Position numbers and translations under genes: made by a program
Part shown: positions 35,861 to 44,863 of the stretch, in pieces
Layout of the letters: each line of letters starts with the position of its first letter
Numbering within the stretch: the stretch's first letter is position 1
The notes under the pieces: generated by a model
The model's database searches: none
What the model was told of the DNA's origin: nothing
Seen by the model: only the letters and a program-made list of their open reading frames with translations
Source of the DNA: Vampirovibrio chlorellavorus
GTDB taxonomy: Bacteria; Cyanobacteriota; Vampirovibrionia; Vampirovibrionales; Vampirovibrionaceae
Reading direction: 5' to 3'
Assembly: GCF_003149375.1 (NCBI RefSeq)
Contig: NZ_QFWH01000003.1
Location: 62,001 to 126,000, forward strand
Length of the DNA: 64,000 nucleotides

Positions 35861-36924
35861 AGCCTTTTTCGGCCAGTCCTTTCTCTTCAAAAACGCAAGG
35901 TACTTTCATTATCGCGGAGGCCGGTGTGAACCATAATGGGGATTTGGCCATGGCCAGGGCCCTGATCGATGGGGCCGCCCAGGCGGGGGCTGACGCGGTC
36001 AAGTTTCAGATGTTTGAACCGGCCCTGCTGGCTTCTGCGGCAACCCCGCTGGCAGCCTATCAGGAAGCCGGTGAGGCCAACGGCAATCGGCCCCTTAAAA
36101 CCCAAATTGATCTGCTGGAAGCGCTGGCCTTGCCCAAAGCGGATTTTCTGGCATTGCAAGCATATGCGGAACAGGCTGGCATTCAATTTCTGTGTACGCC
36201 GTTTGATGACGCCTCTGCCGTTTTTTTGCACGAGACTATGGGGTTGCCGCTGCTGAAAATTTCGTCCGGGGAATTGACCAACCTGCCTTTCCTTCGTTTT
36301 TTGGGAGAAATGAATACCCCCTTAATTCTTTCCACGGGCATGGCCACTCTGGCCGAAGTGGAGGCGGCGGTGCAAGCGGTATGGCAGAAACACCGTCCGT
36401 CATTGGCGCTTTTGCATTGTGTCAGTGCCTATCCGGCGGCGGCGGAAACCATTAACCTGCGGGCCATGCGGACGCTTCAAAAGGCCTTCCCCGATTGTGC
36501 CATTGGCTATTCAGACCACACCCTGGGCATACACATTCCGGTGGCCGCCGTGGCTTTGGGCGCTGGCATCATTGAAAAGCATTTTACGCTGGACAAAACC
36601 TTGCCCGGCCCTGATCACAAGGCGTCCCTGAGTCTTGAGGAACTGACCGACATGGTTCGGGCCATTCGGGAGACCGAAGCGGCTCTGGGGGACGGGATCA
36701 AGCAACCGAATCCCATTGAGGCCGACTGCATTCGGGTGGCTCGCAAAAGTCTGGTGGCTCGGCACGCTTTACCTGCGGATCACCGTTTGACGCTGGAGGA
36801 TTTAATGGCCAAGCGGCCTGGAACGGGTATTTCTCCAGCCGATCTGCATCTGGTGTTGGGGCGACGCTTGAAGCGGGCCATCGCACAAGATGAGCTATTA
36901 CAGCCGCAAATGCTGGAGAGCTAA
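35857..36924 (+). CDS. legI: Legionaminic acid synthase (NeuB family)
   Basis: 355 residues. The TIM-barrel signature IIAEAGVNHNGDLAMA, the metal/PEP-site region (KFQMF, CTPFD, KISSGEL) and the GYSDHTLG segment are present; a C-terminal SAF domain (about 290-350) closes the active site. NeuB/LegI condense phosphoenolpyruvate with the LegG product. The AEAGVNHNG form groups it with sialic/legionaminic synthases, whereas the second synthase at 57052 has the AEMSGNHNG form of pseudaminic enzymes. Overlaps legH by 4 bp and the next gene by 1 bp. Confidence 0.92.
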   Translation: MKPFSASPFSSKTQGTFIIAEAGVNHNGDLAMARALIDGAAQAGADAVKFQMFEPALLASAATPLAAYQEAGEANGNRPLKTQIDLLEALALPKADFLALQAYAEQAGIQFLCTPFDDASAVFLHETMGLPLLKISSGELTNLPFLRFLGEMNTPLILSTGMATLAEVEAAVQAVWQKHRPSLALLHCVSAYPAAAETINLRAMRTLQKAFPDCAIGYSDHTLGIHIPVAAVALGAGIIEKHFTLDKTLPGPDHKASLSLEELTDMVRAIRETEAALGDGIKQPNPIEADCIRVARKSLVARHALPADHRLTLEDLMAKRPGTGISPADLHLVLGRRLKRAIAQDELLQPQMLES

Positions 36925-38789
36925 TGCGTTTGAAAGGGTGCATCACACGTCACTTTTTGCTGTTCAAGCCTTCCCAAAGAGCCTTGAAGCTGGCCCGGCG
37001 AAGCTGGATTGGCCCCATTCACTGTTATTACCCCGATAACATAAAGCCTAACTGGAAAAAGCCGCCCTTTGCCTGCACAGTGATTGGACAACCACTCCAA
37101 ATCCCGGCGGGGCAGAATATCTACCATGTCGCTTACACTTATGCCAATGCCATTCTGGATGAGATTGACCGGCTGTTGCCGTCGTTTTTTCATGTGGGCG
37201 ACTGGGATTTTCGCTTTGCATTCCGGTTTAATTTGCAATTTCATCTGGCCTATCAGGGGTTGCCGATGCTTTACAGCATGCTGCACGACAGAACACAGGC
37301 CCGCCCATCGGGCTTGACTCTCATTGATAGCCATTTAACCCCTGATCTCGTTTGTGAATTTTCTTCAACGTTTGGGCTGGGTCAACCGCAGTGCCCCATT
37401 CAGTGCCGAAGTACACTGGGTTCTGATCGCTTGATGCGAAAGCTGCGTCAATGGCAAGAACAAGCGCTACTCGCTGGCACAATGGATGGCGTAGAACTTG
37501 CGCCTGAGACGGGCGGGCTTTTGGCGGTCATTCCCCATCAGGAGCATTTGGCCCTGTTGGCCCCGGTACTGGACGGTTTGCAGGGGGACGAGGGGGTGCG
37601 GGTATTGGCGCTGACTGCCAAAATCGCCATTCCAGCAGAGGGATTGAGGAAGATAAAAGGCACCCTGTGTCAATTGTCCGGCTTGTCTCAAAATCGGCAC
37701 TTTGAGAGCGCTCTGGCTCATTTTGAATCTCTGCGGATGCAAATCGGAAAGCTGGCTCAAGGGCAACGTCAGTTTTGTTACACGCAGATCGATCTCTTAT
37801 CGGATCTGGTTGAGAAATTTCTGGCCTTTGAGGCCACCATGGCCCGTCTGCAACCCGCCACCGTGCTGGGCTGTCTGGAGTTCAATCTGTATGGGGCGTT
37901 TTTAAGCATGATGAAGCAACAAGTGCCGCAGGCGTTTCAGCTCATCAATGCTCAGCATGGTATTGTGGGGCCCTCCTGGACTGTGGACGGGTTGTGGTTT
38001 GACGACTATTTTTTATGGAACCGGCAAACCGCGGAATCATTGCGGGAAAATGGCTATCCCGTCACCGGGCGGCTGCACGTTATGGGCAATCCCAAGTGGG
38101 AAACATTGGCTCAACAAGTCGCTTCAGAACCTCCCTCCTCAGAATATGAGAACCTGATGGCCTGGAAAGGAAGCGCCCCCTTGATTGGTGTTTACACCCA
38201 ATCCTTGCACGGCTATTCTACGGGGCGCATTAAAAAAGCGTATCTGCTCAGTTTATTGAATTACTTACGGCACAATCCTCAGTGCAAGTTGCTCATCAAA
38301 CGTCATCCTCTGGAAACTGATGACATAGTGGAAACAGTGGTAAAAGCCTCGGTTTTTGCCGATCGCGTTTATGTGTGTGAACCCGAAGCACTGCCCCTGT
38401 GGGAAACCTTGAAAGCGGTGGATGTGGTCACCTCTGTGTTTTCTGCCACCCTGTGCGAGGGCTTGTACCTGCAAAAGCCCACACTGGCCATCGATTTTGA
38501 TCAGGTCATGGCCATCCAGCAGATTCCCTGGCCGGATGACCCCGCCTTCATCGTAACCGAGCCACAGGCCCTGAATGTGGCACTGGATGCTGCTTTGGCG
38601 ATGGCCCTGACGATGTCTGACGCATCTTCTTCAGGACAAAATGCCGCGGATGTGTCCCGGTGGGACTCGATTGTTCCTCGTTTTCAATTTCCCCACACAC
38701 AATCTACGTATGCCCAGCGCGTTCAATCGTGGGCAGAAAGCCAGAAAGCGAAAGCCCAGTCAGCGCACGAAGGCACCGCTGTCAGTTGA
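36924..38789 (+). CDS. Large putative NulO/surface-glycan transferase
   Basis: 621 residues, no signal peptide. The C-terminal third (about 340-530) has NAQHGIVGPSW, a conserved GNPKWE, KRHP at 459-462 and DVVTSVFSATLCEG around 500-513 followed by KPTLAIDFD. This is the HP plus S-x-x-S pattern shared with the proteins at 23092 and 26765. A DEG triplet occurs at 222-224. It is translationally coupled (TAATG) to the legionaminic acid synthase, the last step before activation, which makes it a strong local candidate for the enzyme that uses CMP-Leg. The family is not recognised as Maf or GT42. Confidence 0.62.
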   Translation: MRLKGCITRHFLLFKPSQRALKLARRSWIGPIHCYYPDNIKPNWKKPPFACTVIGQPLQIPAGQNIYHVAYTYANAILDEIDRLLPSFFHVGDWDFRFAFRFNLQFHLAYQGLPMLYSMLHDRTQARPSGLTLIDSHLTPDLVCEFSSTFGLGQPQCPIQCRSTLGSDRLMRKLRQWQEQALLAGTMDGVELAPETGGLLAVIPHQEHLALLAPVLDGLQGDEGVRVLALTAKIAIPAEGLRKIKGTLCQLSGLSQNRHFESALAHFESLRMQIGKLAQGQRQFCYTQIDLLSDLVEKFLAFEATMARLQPATVLGCLEFNLYGAFLSMMKQQVPQAFQLINAQHGIVGPSWTVDGLWFDDYFLWNRQTAESLRENGYPVTGRLHVMGNPKWETLAQQVASEPPSSEYENLMAWKGSAPLIGVYTQSLHGYSTGRIKKAYLLSLLNYLRHNPQCKLLIKRHPLETDDIVETVVKASVFADRVYVCEPEALPLWETLKAVDVVTSVFSATLCEGLYLQKPTLAIDFDQVMAIQQIPWPDDPAFIVTEPQALNVALDAALAMALTMSDASSSGQNAADVSRWDSIVPRFQFPHTQSTYAQRVQSWAESQKAKAQSAHEGTAVS

Positions 38790-39429
38790 GATTAATGAAG
38801 TTCTCAATAATTTTTAAGCCCCACGGACCGCTTTTTTCCGGGTGAAACTGACAGCCAAACAGATTGCCAGAATGAACGACCGCTGAAATGCGCTGGCCGT
38901 TGTAATCGGCATCCGCCAACCGGTTTTCCTCATGAGTGGGAAATGCCGTGTAGGAATGCACAAAATACATGCGGGTTTGCTCGGGAATCCCGGCCAAAAT
39001 GGTCCGCTCCCAGGCAGGTTGTTGTGGCGGAAGGGAAAGGCTATTCCAGCCAATGTGCGGGATTTTATGGGGAATCTGATCGGTGCCAACCTTGGGAATG
39101 GCGGTGACTTTACCCCGCAACAGGCCGAGTCCTTGATGTAGGCCAAACTCTTCGTTGGTTTCCAGTAACATTTGCATGCCCAGACAAATTCCCAGTAACG
39201 GTTTTCCACTGAGATGATAGGCTCGCAGCGCTTCCACCAGACCTCGTTCTTTCAGACCGGCCATACCATCGGCAAAAGCGCCCACACCGGGAAGAATCAG
39301 GCGCTCAGCCTGCGCTACCTGCACTGGCGTAGTCACAAAAACAGGGTCGGCCCCGCAATGTTCCAGCGCGCGGGAAACGCTGAACAGGTTTCCCATTCCA
39401 TAATCGACAATGCTGACCCGGCGTTTCAT
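38782..39429 (-). CDS. HisH-like glutaminase subunit, set 1
   Basis: 215 residues of the class I glutamine amidotransferase (HisH) family. The catalytic Cys in GICLGMQM, the His/Glu pair in QFHPEKSG, and the N-terminal VDYGMGN are intact, so glutamine hydrolysis should work. Its ATG overlaps the HisF-like stop (ATGA). In WbuX/WbuY/WbuZ-type sets this subunit supplies ammonia for amidination of a sugar, not for histidine synthesis, and no other his gene is nearby. It converges on the 36924 gene with an 8 bp overlap of stops. Confidence 0.88.
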   Translation of the reverse strand: MKRRVSIVDYGMGNLFSVSRALEHCGADPVFVTTPVQVAQAERLILPGVGAFADGMAGLKERGLVEALRAYHLSGKPLLGICLGMQMLLETNEEFGLHQGLGLLRGKVTAIPKVGTDQIPHKIPHIGWNSLSLPPQQPAWERTILAGIPEQTRMYFVHSYTAFPTHEENRLADADYNGQRISAVVHSGNLFGCQFHPEKSGPWGLKIIENFINLN

Positions 39430-40184
39430 GAAACGGCTAACTCCCGCTTTGACTGTATTCTGTCTCGCATGTCGGATAAGCTCAGTCGGTTGTAGTGCAG
39501 CACGTCGGCCATGGCCACAGCATCCGCCCCGCCCGCAATGACTTCCTCTAAATGCTCCAGCGTTCCCATGCCGCCGCTGGCGATTACAGGCACATCCACC
39601 AGCTTGGCCATTTCACGAACCAGCGCCATGTCAAAGCCTTTGCGGGTGCCCTCCTGATCCACGGAAGTCAGAAGCACTTCACCGGCGCCCAGTTCCACAC
39701 CACGTTGCAGCCATTCCCTGACATCCAGCCCGGTTTTTTCACGGCCGTTATCCGTGTACACTTCCCACTTGCCGGGAGCCACCTGCTTGGCCTCAATGGA
39801 TAACACCATGCACTGCGAACCAAAGCGGCGGGCCACTTCACGAATCAACTCAGGCCGCTTGGTGGCCGCCGTGTTAATGGCCACTTTGTCGGCCCCGGCC
39901 CGTAGCAGTTCAGTCACGTCATCCACTGAGCGAATACCGCCACCCACCGTGATTGGAATAAACACGTTCCGTGCTGTGCGGCTGACGATGTCCCGCAGGT
40001 TGTTGCGTCCGTATAAACTGGCCACAATATCAATGTACAGCAGCTCATCCGCGCCTTGCTCGTAGTAGCGGGTGGCAAATTCCTGCGGATCGCCCATGAC
40101 CCGCAACCCTTCCAGATGGATGCCTTTGACCAGATTGGGGGCCTTGATATCCAGCCGGGGAATCAGCCGGACCTCAGGACGCAC
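39426..40184 (-). CDS. HisF-like ammonia-channel subunit, set 1
   Basis: 252 residues of the HisF TIM-barrel family. A GTG start at 40184 (11 bp inside the upstream gene) gives the standard length; the longer open frame runs far into the neighbour. The first catalytic Asp of HisF (RLDIK, residue 12) is kept, but the second, in the position of Asp 130, is Glu (SIEAK). Together with gene context this suggests a dedicated partner for the sugar amidotransferase rather than cyclase function in histidine synthesis. Both neighbours overlap it. Confidence 0.85.
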   Translation of the reverse strand: MRPEVRLIPRLDIKAPNLVKGIHLEGLRVMGDPQEFATRYYEQGADELLYIDIVASLYGRNNLRDIVSRTARNVFIPITVGGGIRSVDDVTELLRAGADKVAINTAATKRPELIREVARRFGSQCMVLSIEAKQVAPGKWEVYTDNGREKTGLDVREWLQRGVELGAGEVLLTSVDQEGTRKGFDMALVREMAKLVDVPVIASGGMGTLEHLEEVIAGGADAVAMADVLHYNRLSLSDMRDRIQSKRELAVS

Positions 40185-41535
40185 AGGCGGTCTCCCGAGA
40201 AGGACCCGCAGTGGCCGATTCCTGCCAGACGGTATGGCGCAGTTCCCACTGACCATCCCGGTACTGCCAGAGGTGGGGGGAGCGGAAGGTATCGGTTAAC
40301 AAATCATAGTAAGCCCGATCCATAATGGGTTGCTCAAAATGCCGGGAGGCTTGGGGGAACTCCGAGGCTGGAATGCTGAGGTATCGGAAAATCTCCTCGG
40401 CAAAGCGTACCGGGAATTCTCCGTCAAACCGCTTGACCAACGCTTCGCCTTCCGGGCGGGTAATATCCCCGGAGCGAATCTCCTGGGCCGCGTCATAGGT
40501 GGCCCGGCCAATTCCGAATTTGATGAAGGTGGTGTGGTAATGAAAGTCATCAATGCGATCATCAATGCTGTTGTACTTGCTATAGGTACCGGGGGTGCGC
40601 TCCGGGGAGGCCTGGAAGCCGCCGTGTTCCACCGAGTAGTAGTAACAGCTCTGCGGGTGCCATTTCAGGTAATAACCCAGATAGTGAACTTCCACGTTTT
40701 GCCGCTCAATCTGTTCCGGGTCAGCAGGCATGTAAGGCTCTAAATCCGCTTTGCTTAAACCGTAATCGCTCAGTAACTCCTCAACCGAGGTACCACCCAG
40801 AAAAACCTTGGATTTATCGTCTGCCGTAAAGTAAGACCAGTCCCGTTTGGCCGTGTCTGTGTCGGCAATCGGGTTGCCGTACTCGGCCTCGTTCTCCCCG
40901 TAAAATACCAGCGGAATTTGATGCAGCAGAGCCATTTTGGGGGCCAGCGACTTCTGTCCGAACATAAAGGCCTGAAAGGGGTGAAACAATTGATCCACAG
41001 CCAGACGGGTCAACAGTCGGTGGACACGCCCGTTGGGGGTGTGCAGGAAGTTATCGAAACCCGCGTGAATCCAGGCCTGAAAGTTTTTCCAACCCCAGTC
41101 GGTGTAGATGTGCGGCGCCCAGGTTACGGTCAAGGGATTCATACCATATTGGTAGCGCAGCATGTGGGCGGCATAAAAGGAATCCTTCCCACCAGAGCCC
41201 GGCACGATGCAATCGTAGGAACCGTCTTTGCTGCGGTGCCGATCGCACAATTCCCGCAGGTGGGCTTCCCGCTCAGTCCAGTCGATTACCTGATGCTTTT
41301 GCCGGGCCACCTTGCATGCATCGCAAATGCCCTTGTCATCGAAGTGGATGGTCGCTTTTTTACTTTCTTTGGTGTGTTTATACTCAACCGCTGAATTGGG
41401 CCGTTGGTTGGAAATGACGCACGATTTGCAAAATTTGACTTCCTGAGGCAGGCCATACTTGGTCTGGCTTGTCACAGCGTCAGGAGAAAACTGGCCATAG
41501 TCAACCGCTTGTGGCGCGGAGATTTTGTAAGTCAT
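40174..41535 (-). CDS. N-acetyl sugar amidotransferase, set 1 (WbuX/PseA-like)
   Basis: 453 residues. A zinc-site pair (C-K-S-C and C-D-A-C, about residues 35-80) precedes the PP-loop ATP site PGSGGKDSFYAA. This is the WbuX/PseA/PtmG family, which converts an acetamido group to an acetamidino group using ammonia from a HisH/HisF pair. The ATG at 41535 has AAGGA about 8 bp upstream and is preferred to the TTG at 41568. It heads the minus-strand order amidotransferase-hisF-hisH. Its position beside the legionaminic operon suggests a Leg derivative as substrate. Confidence 0.87.
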   Translation of the reverse strand: MTYKISAPQAVDYGQFSPDAVTSQTKYGLPQEVKFCKSCVISNQRPNSAVEYKHTKESKKATIHFDDKGICDACKVARQKHQVIDWTEREAHLRELCDRHRSKDGSYDCIVPGSGGKDSFYAAHMLRYQYGMNPLTVTWAPHIYTDWGWKNFQAWIHAGFDNFLHTPNGRVHRLLTRLAVDQLFHPFQAFMFGQKSLAPKMALLHQIPLVFYGENEAEYGNPIADTDTAKRDWSYFTADDKSKVFLGGTSVEELLSDYGLSKADLEPYMPADPEQIERQNVEVHYLGYYLKWHPQSCYYYSVEHGGFQASPERTPGTYSKYNSIDDRIDDFHYHTTFIKFGIGRATYDAAQEIRSGDITRPEGEALVKRFDGEFPVRFAEEIFRYLSIPASEFPQASRHFEQPIMDRAYYDLLTDTFRSPHLWQYRDGQWELRHTVWQESATAGPSRETACAS

Positions 41536-41734
41536 GCGGATTTCCTTTTTAATACGAGACAAGCTCAAAACCCAGTTTTAGATCACTGGAAATCATAGTA
41601 CAAGATTCACGGAGAAAGCAAACGACTTGGGAACAATGGGGACTTCCCGCTCAGCCATTTAATGATTTGTAATGATTAGGGCCTCAATTTTTTTGTGTGC
41701 TTAAATAGGATGACGATGGACAAGGTGTTTATTC

Positions 41735-43648
41735 ATGTGTGGCATTGCAGGTGTTTTTCAGGCGGAATCAGGGGTTAACGTCAGTGATGACCTGATTTGG
41801 CGTATGGTTAGCACTATTCGTCACCGGGGTCCGGATGCCTTGCAAATCTGGACGCAACCGGGCATTGCCCTGGGACATGCCCGCCTGAGCATTATTGATC
41901 TGGACAGTCGGGCCAACCAGCCCATGGTTGATCCCGGCACGGGCCGGGTCATTGTGTTCAATGGCGAAATTTATAATTATCTGGAATTAAAAGAACAGTT
42001 ACTGGCGGCGGGTTACCCGTTTCAAACCGGTAGCGACACGGAAGTGATCTTAAAGGCCTACGACCATTGGGGTGTCGATTGTCTGAACCGTTTTAACGGT
42101 ATGTGGGCCTTTGCCTTGTACGATCCCGCTCAGCGAACCCTGTTTTGCGCCCGGGATCGCTTTGGCGTCAAGCCGTTTATTTACGGGATGAACGGACAGC
42201 AATTGGTTTTCGCCAGCGAGGCCAAGGCCATATTGAGTCTGGATGCTTTTTGGCGTGAGCCCAACTTGCCCTTTCTGCAAGATTTTATTCACCATGCCGA
42301 TTTTGCCGGTTATGAGGAAACATTTTACGCCCGTTTAAAAAATTTGCTGCCCGGCCATTATTTTGTGGTGCGTCCCGGGGAAACCCCTGCGCCACGGCGT
42401 TACTGGGACTGGCAACCGTCTGTTCGGTCTGGTCTGATTAGTGACATCGAGGCGCTGGAAGAATTTCAGGCCTTGTTCAAGGATGCCATTCGGCTGCGCT
42501 TTCGCAGCGATGTGCCGGTGGGCGCTTGTATGAGTGGCGGACTGGATTCCACCACCATGGTGGGTATGGCCACCCGGCTGTTTGATCGGCCCTTGTCCAC
42601 CTTCTCCTGCGTTTATCCTGACCTGCCTCAGGTGGATGAGTCCGCCTACATTCGGGAGGCGGTGGTCCGGTTTGACAGCGAGGCCCACTTTGTAACCCCG
42701 GTGTTTGAGAACTTGCTGGATGCTGTGAAGCAATCCATTTATGAGCAGGATGGCCCAACCGGTGGACCGTCGGTGCTTTCGCAACGCGCCGTCATGCGTC
42801 TGGCCCAGGGCAAAGTCACCGTATTGCTGGATGGTCAGGGCGGGGATGAGGTGATGGGCGGCTATCACTCGTATTTTCCGTTTACTATTTATCACCATAT
42901 GCGGGTGTTACGGCAAAAGCCGGGGTTGGCCAGCCTTCAGAATTATGTTCAAAGCCGCTCGGCCATTCTGGATCGGGTGGGCCGGGGCTATGTTCCCAAA
43001 TGGCGCAAGGCATGGAAGAAAACCAGCCAGCCCGTTCAGTATCAGCGCCCCCGGCAAGGGCATACCGTTCTGGACAAGTTGCCCGCCGGTCAGTGGGATG
43101 ATTTAACCACCCGTATGCTGGAAGATTTGCTGTTTACCCTGTGCAATTTGCTGCATTATGAAGACCGCAATTCCATGGCCTTTTCTCTGGAATCCCGCTT
43201 GCCGTTTCTGGATTACCGGCTGGTTCAGTTTATGTTCTCCCTGCCGCCGCAATTTAAAATTCGGGGGGCCAGAACCAAGCACTTGTTGTATGAAACCGCT
43301 CAGGATCTGATTCCGCCCGCCATCCTCAACCGTAGAGATAAAATGGGGTTTTCCACCCCCGGTCAGGTGTGGTTTCGTCGGGATCCGCAAATGGCCCAGC
43401 GCATCAGCCAGTTGTTATCCGTCGTCCCTGAAGCCTTGCGGGATTTAGCGCCTGCCCATCTGGCCCGACTGCGAAGGGTCTGGCAGGCCTGTCTGCAGGG
43501 GCAACCCATTCGGGTGCAGGACGAAATGGCCCTTTGGCGCTATGTAACCGCTTGTCTTTGGCTGGAAGAAGTGGCCGATTACAAAACGCCACAGCCCCTG
43601 CACGGCAGCAACGCACACAGCCCCACAGCGGAGGTTCAACCGGCATGA
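41735..43648 (+). CDS. asnB: AsnB-type glutamine-dependent amidotransferase
   Basis: 637 residues. N-terminal class II glutaminase with Cys 2 (MCGIAGVF), the RHRGPDA loop and FNGEIYN; C-terminal synthetase with the PP-loop SGGLDSTT near residue 270 and a later YE-R-NSMA / SRLPFLDY block. This may be plain asparagine synthetase, but AsnB relatives in O-antigen loci (for example WbpS) amidate uronic acids. The position between a sugar amidotransferase and wecB (ATGA overlap with wecB) favours the latter. Both activities would look alike in sequence. Confidence 0.85.
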   Translation: MCGIAGVFQAESGVNVSDDLIWRMVSTIRHRGPDALQIWTQPGIALGHARLSIIDLDSRANQPMVDPGTGRVIVFNGEIYNYLELKEQLLAAGYPFQTGSDTEVILKAYDHWGVDCLNRFNGMWAFALYDPAQRTLFCARDRFGVKPFIYGMNGQQLVFASEAKAILSLDAFWREPNLPFLQDFIHHADFAGYEETFYARLKNLLPGHYFVVRPGETPAPRRYWDWQPSVRSGLISDIEALEEFQALFKDAIRLRFRSDVPVGACMSGGLDSTTMVGMATRLFDRPLSTFSCVYPDLPQVDESAYIREAVVRFDSEAHFVTPVFENLLDAVKQSIYEQDGPTGGPSVLSQRAVMRLAQGKVTVLLDGQGGDEVMGGYHSYFPFTIYHHMRVLRQKPGLASLQNYVQSRSAILDRVGRGYVPKWRKAWKKTSQPVQYQRPRQGHTVLDKLPAGQWDDLTTRMLEDLLFTLCNLLHYEDRNSMAFSLESRLPFLDYRLVQFMFSLPPQFKIRGARTKHLLYETAQDLIPPAILNRRDKMGFSTPGQVWFRRDPQMAQRISQLLSVVPEALRDLAPAHLARLRRVWQACLQGQPIRVQDEMALWRYVTACLWLEEVADYKTPQPLHGSNAHSPTAEVQPA

Positions 43649-44739
43649 AAAAGATTTTAACGGTGATTGGGGCCAGACCGCAGTTTATTAAAGCGGCCCC
43701 GGTTAGTCTGGCCTTGCAGGAGGTGGGGCTGGAAGAGGTGTTGGTGCATACCGGGCAGCATTATGACGCCAATATGTCCGCCATTTTTTTCGAGCAGTTG
43801 GGGCTGAAGCCGCCGAATTATCATTTGGGCATCGGCTCTGGCAGCCATGGCTATCAAACCGGGGAGGCGCTCATTCAGCTGGAGCCCATTCTGGAAACGG
43901 TTGCGCCCGATGTGGTGCTGGTTTACGGTGATACCAACGCCACGCTGGCTGGGGCCCTGGCAGCGGCCAAGCTGCACATTCCGGTAGCTCATGTGGAGGC
44001 CGGGTTGCGCAGTTTCAACCGGCGCATGCCGGAAGAGATCAATCGGGTGATGACCGATCATCTGGCCCAGTGGCTGTTTGCCCCCACGCAAACGGCGGTG
44101 AATAATCTGGCTAATGAAGGCATTCGGCAGGGAGTTTACCTGAGCGGGGATGTCATGATGGATGCCATTGCCCTGTATCTGGAGGTCGCCCGGGCTCAGT
44201 TTCCAACCTTGTTGGAATCCTTGGGGGTCAAGGCCCAATCTTATATTTTGCTGACCATGCACCGGGCGGAAACCACGGCACGCCCCGAGCAAGCCCTCGC
44301 TGTCCTTCAATCGTTGGATACCTTGAATATGGATATTGTGTTCCCGGTGCATCCCCGTCTGCGCCCTTTGCTGAAGTCCACGGAATTCCGGCATATTCAC
44401 TGTATCGATCCGCTCAGTTATTTTGAGATGCTGTTAATGGAGGAAAGCGCTTATTGCGTGGTCACCGATTCCGGTGGCGTGCAAAAAGAAGCCGCTTTTT
44501 TTGGGGTGCCTTGTGTGACCCTGCGACCGGAAACGGAGTGGGTTGAAACCGTTGAGGCGGGTTGGAACCAGTTGGTGGATCTCTTTCCGGATCGGATGTT
44601 GGCTGCCATTCAGTCTCTTCAAACACCGGAGACCTCTATGGCGCAATATTACGGCAAGGGCACGGCGCGTCATCTCATTGCCCAAAGCCTGAAACAGGCG
44701 CTAAGCCCTTCTGAACCTTTTGCCCACATGGTTAATTGA
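43645..44739 (+). CDS. wecB: Non-hydrolysing UDP-sugar 2-epimerase (WecB/WbpI type)
   Basis: 364 residues. VIGARPQFIKAAP, HTGQHYD, YGDTNATLAGALAAAK, HVEAGLRSF and the late DSGGVQKEAAF motif mark the WecB family, which equilibrates C2 of UDP-GlcNAc-type sugars without releasing UDP. With WbpA/B/D in the same window, a WbpI role (UDP-GlcNAc3NAcA to UDP-ManNAc3NAcA) is as likely as UDP-ManNAc formation. The ATG at 43645 overlaps the asnB stop; an open frame upstream belongs to the asnB region. Confidence 0.9.
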   Translation: MKKILTVIGARPQFIKAAPVSLALQEVGLEEVLVHTGQHYDANMSAIFFEQLGLKPPNYHLGIGSGSHGYQTGEALIQLEPILETVAPDVVLVYGDTNATLAGALAAAKLHIPVAHVEAGLRSFNRRMPEEINRVMTDHLAQWLFAPTQTAVNNLANEGIRQGVYLSGDVMMDAIALYLEVARAQFPTLLESLGVKAQSYILLTMHRAETTARPEQALAVLQSLDTLNMDIVFPVHPRLRPLLKSTEFRHIHCIDPLSYFEMLLMEESAYCVVTDSGGVQKEAAFFGVPCVTLRPETEWVETVEAGWNQLVDLFPDRMLAAIQSLQTPETSMAQYYGKGTARHLIAQSLKQALSPSEPFAHMVN

Positions 44740-44765
44740 CAGGTGGCAAAGCCTTTGAAGATACT
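44736..44765 (+). promoter_or_regulatory. Candidate promoter for the GT4 gene
   Basis: A perfect TTGACA (44736-44741) overlapping the wecB stop is followed after 18 bp by GATACT. The gap of about 100 bp to the TTG start is long, so an internal 5' leader or a different promoter is possible. Confidence 0.35.
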
Positions 44766-44863
44766 GATAACAAGATTGGCTGATGGTTTAAAATCGGCTG
44801 AATTGAAAAATGTGAATTGTATTAAGCCTGTTATGATTCGGGCACAAGCGTGGTAATGCCTCA

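Noticed and set aside
38782-40184. hisH and hisF as part of histidine biosynthesis
   Set aside because: No other his gene is adjacent, catalytic Asp positions are altered in the HisF homologues, and each pair is coupled to a sugar amidotransferase.
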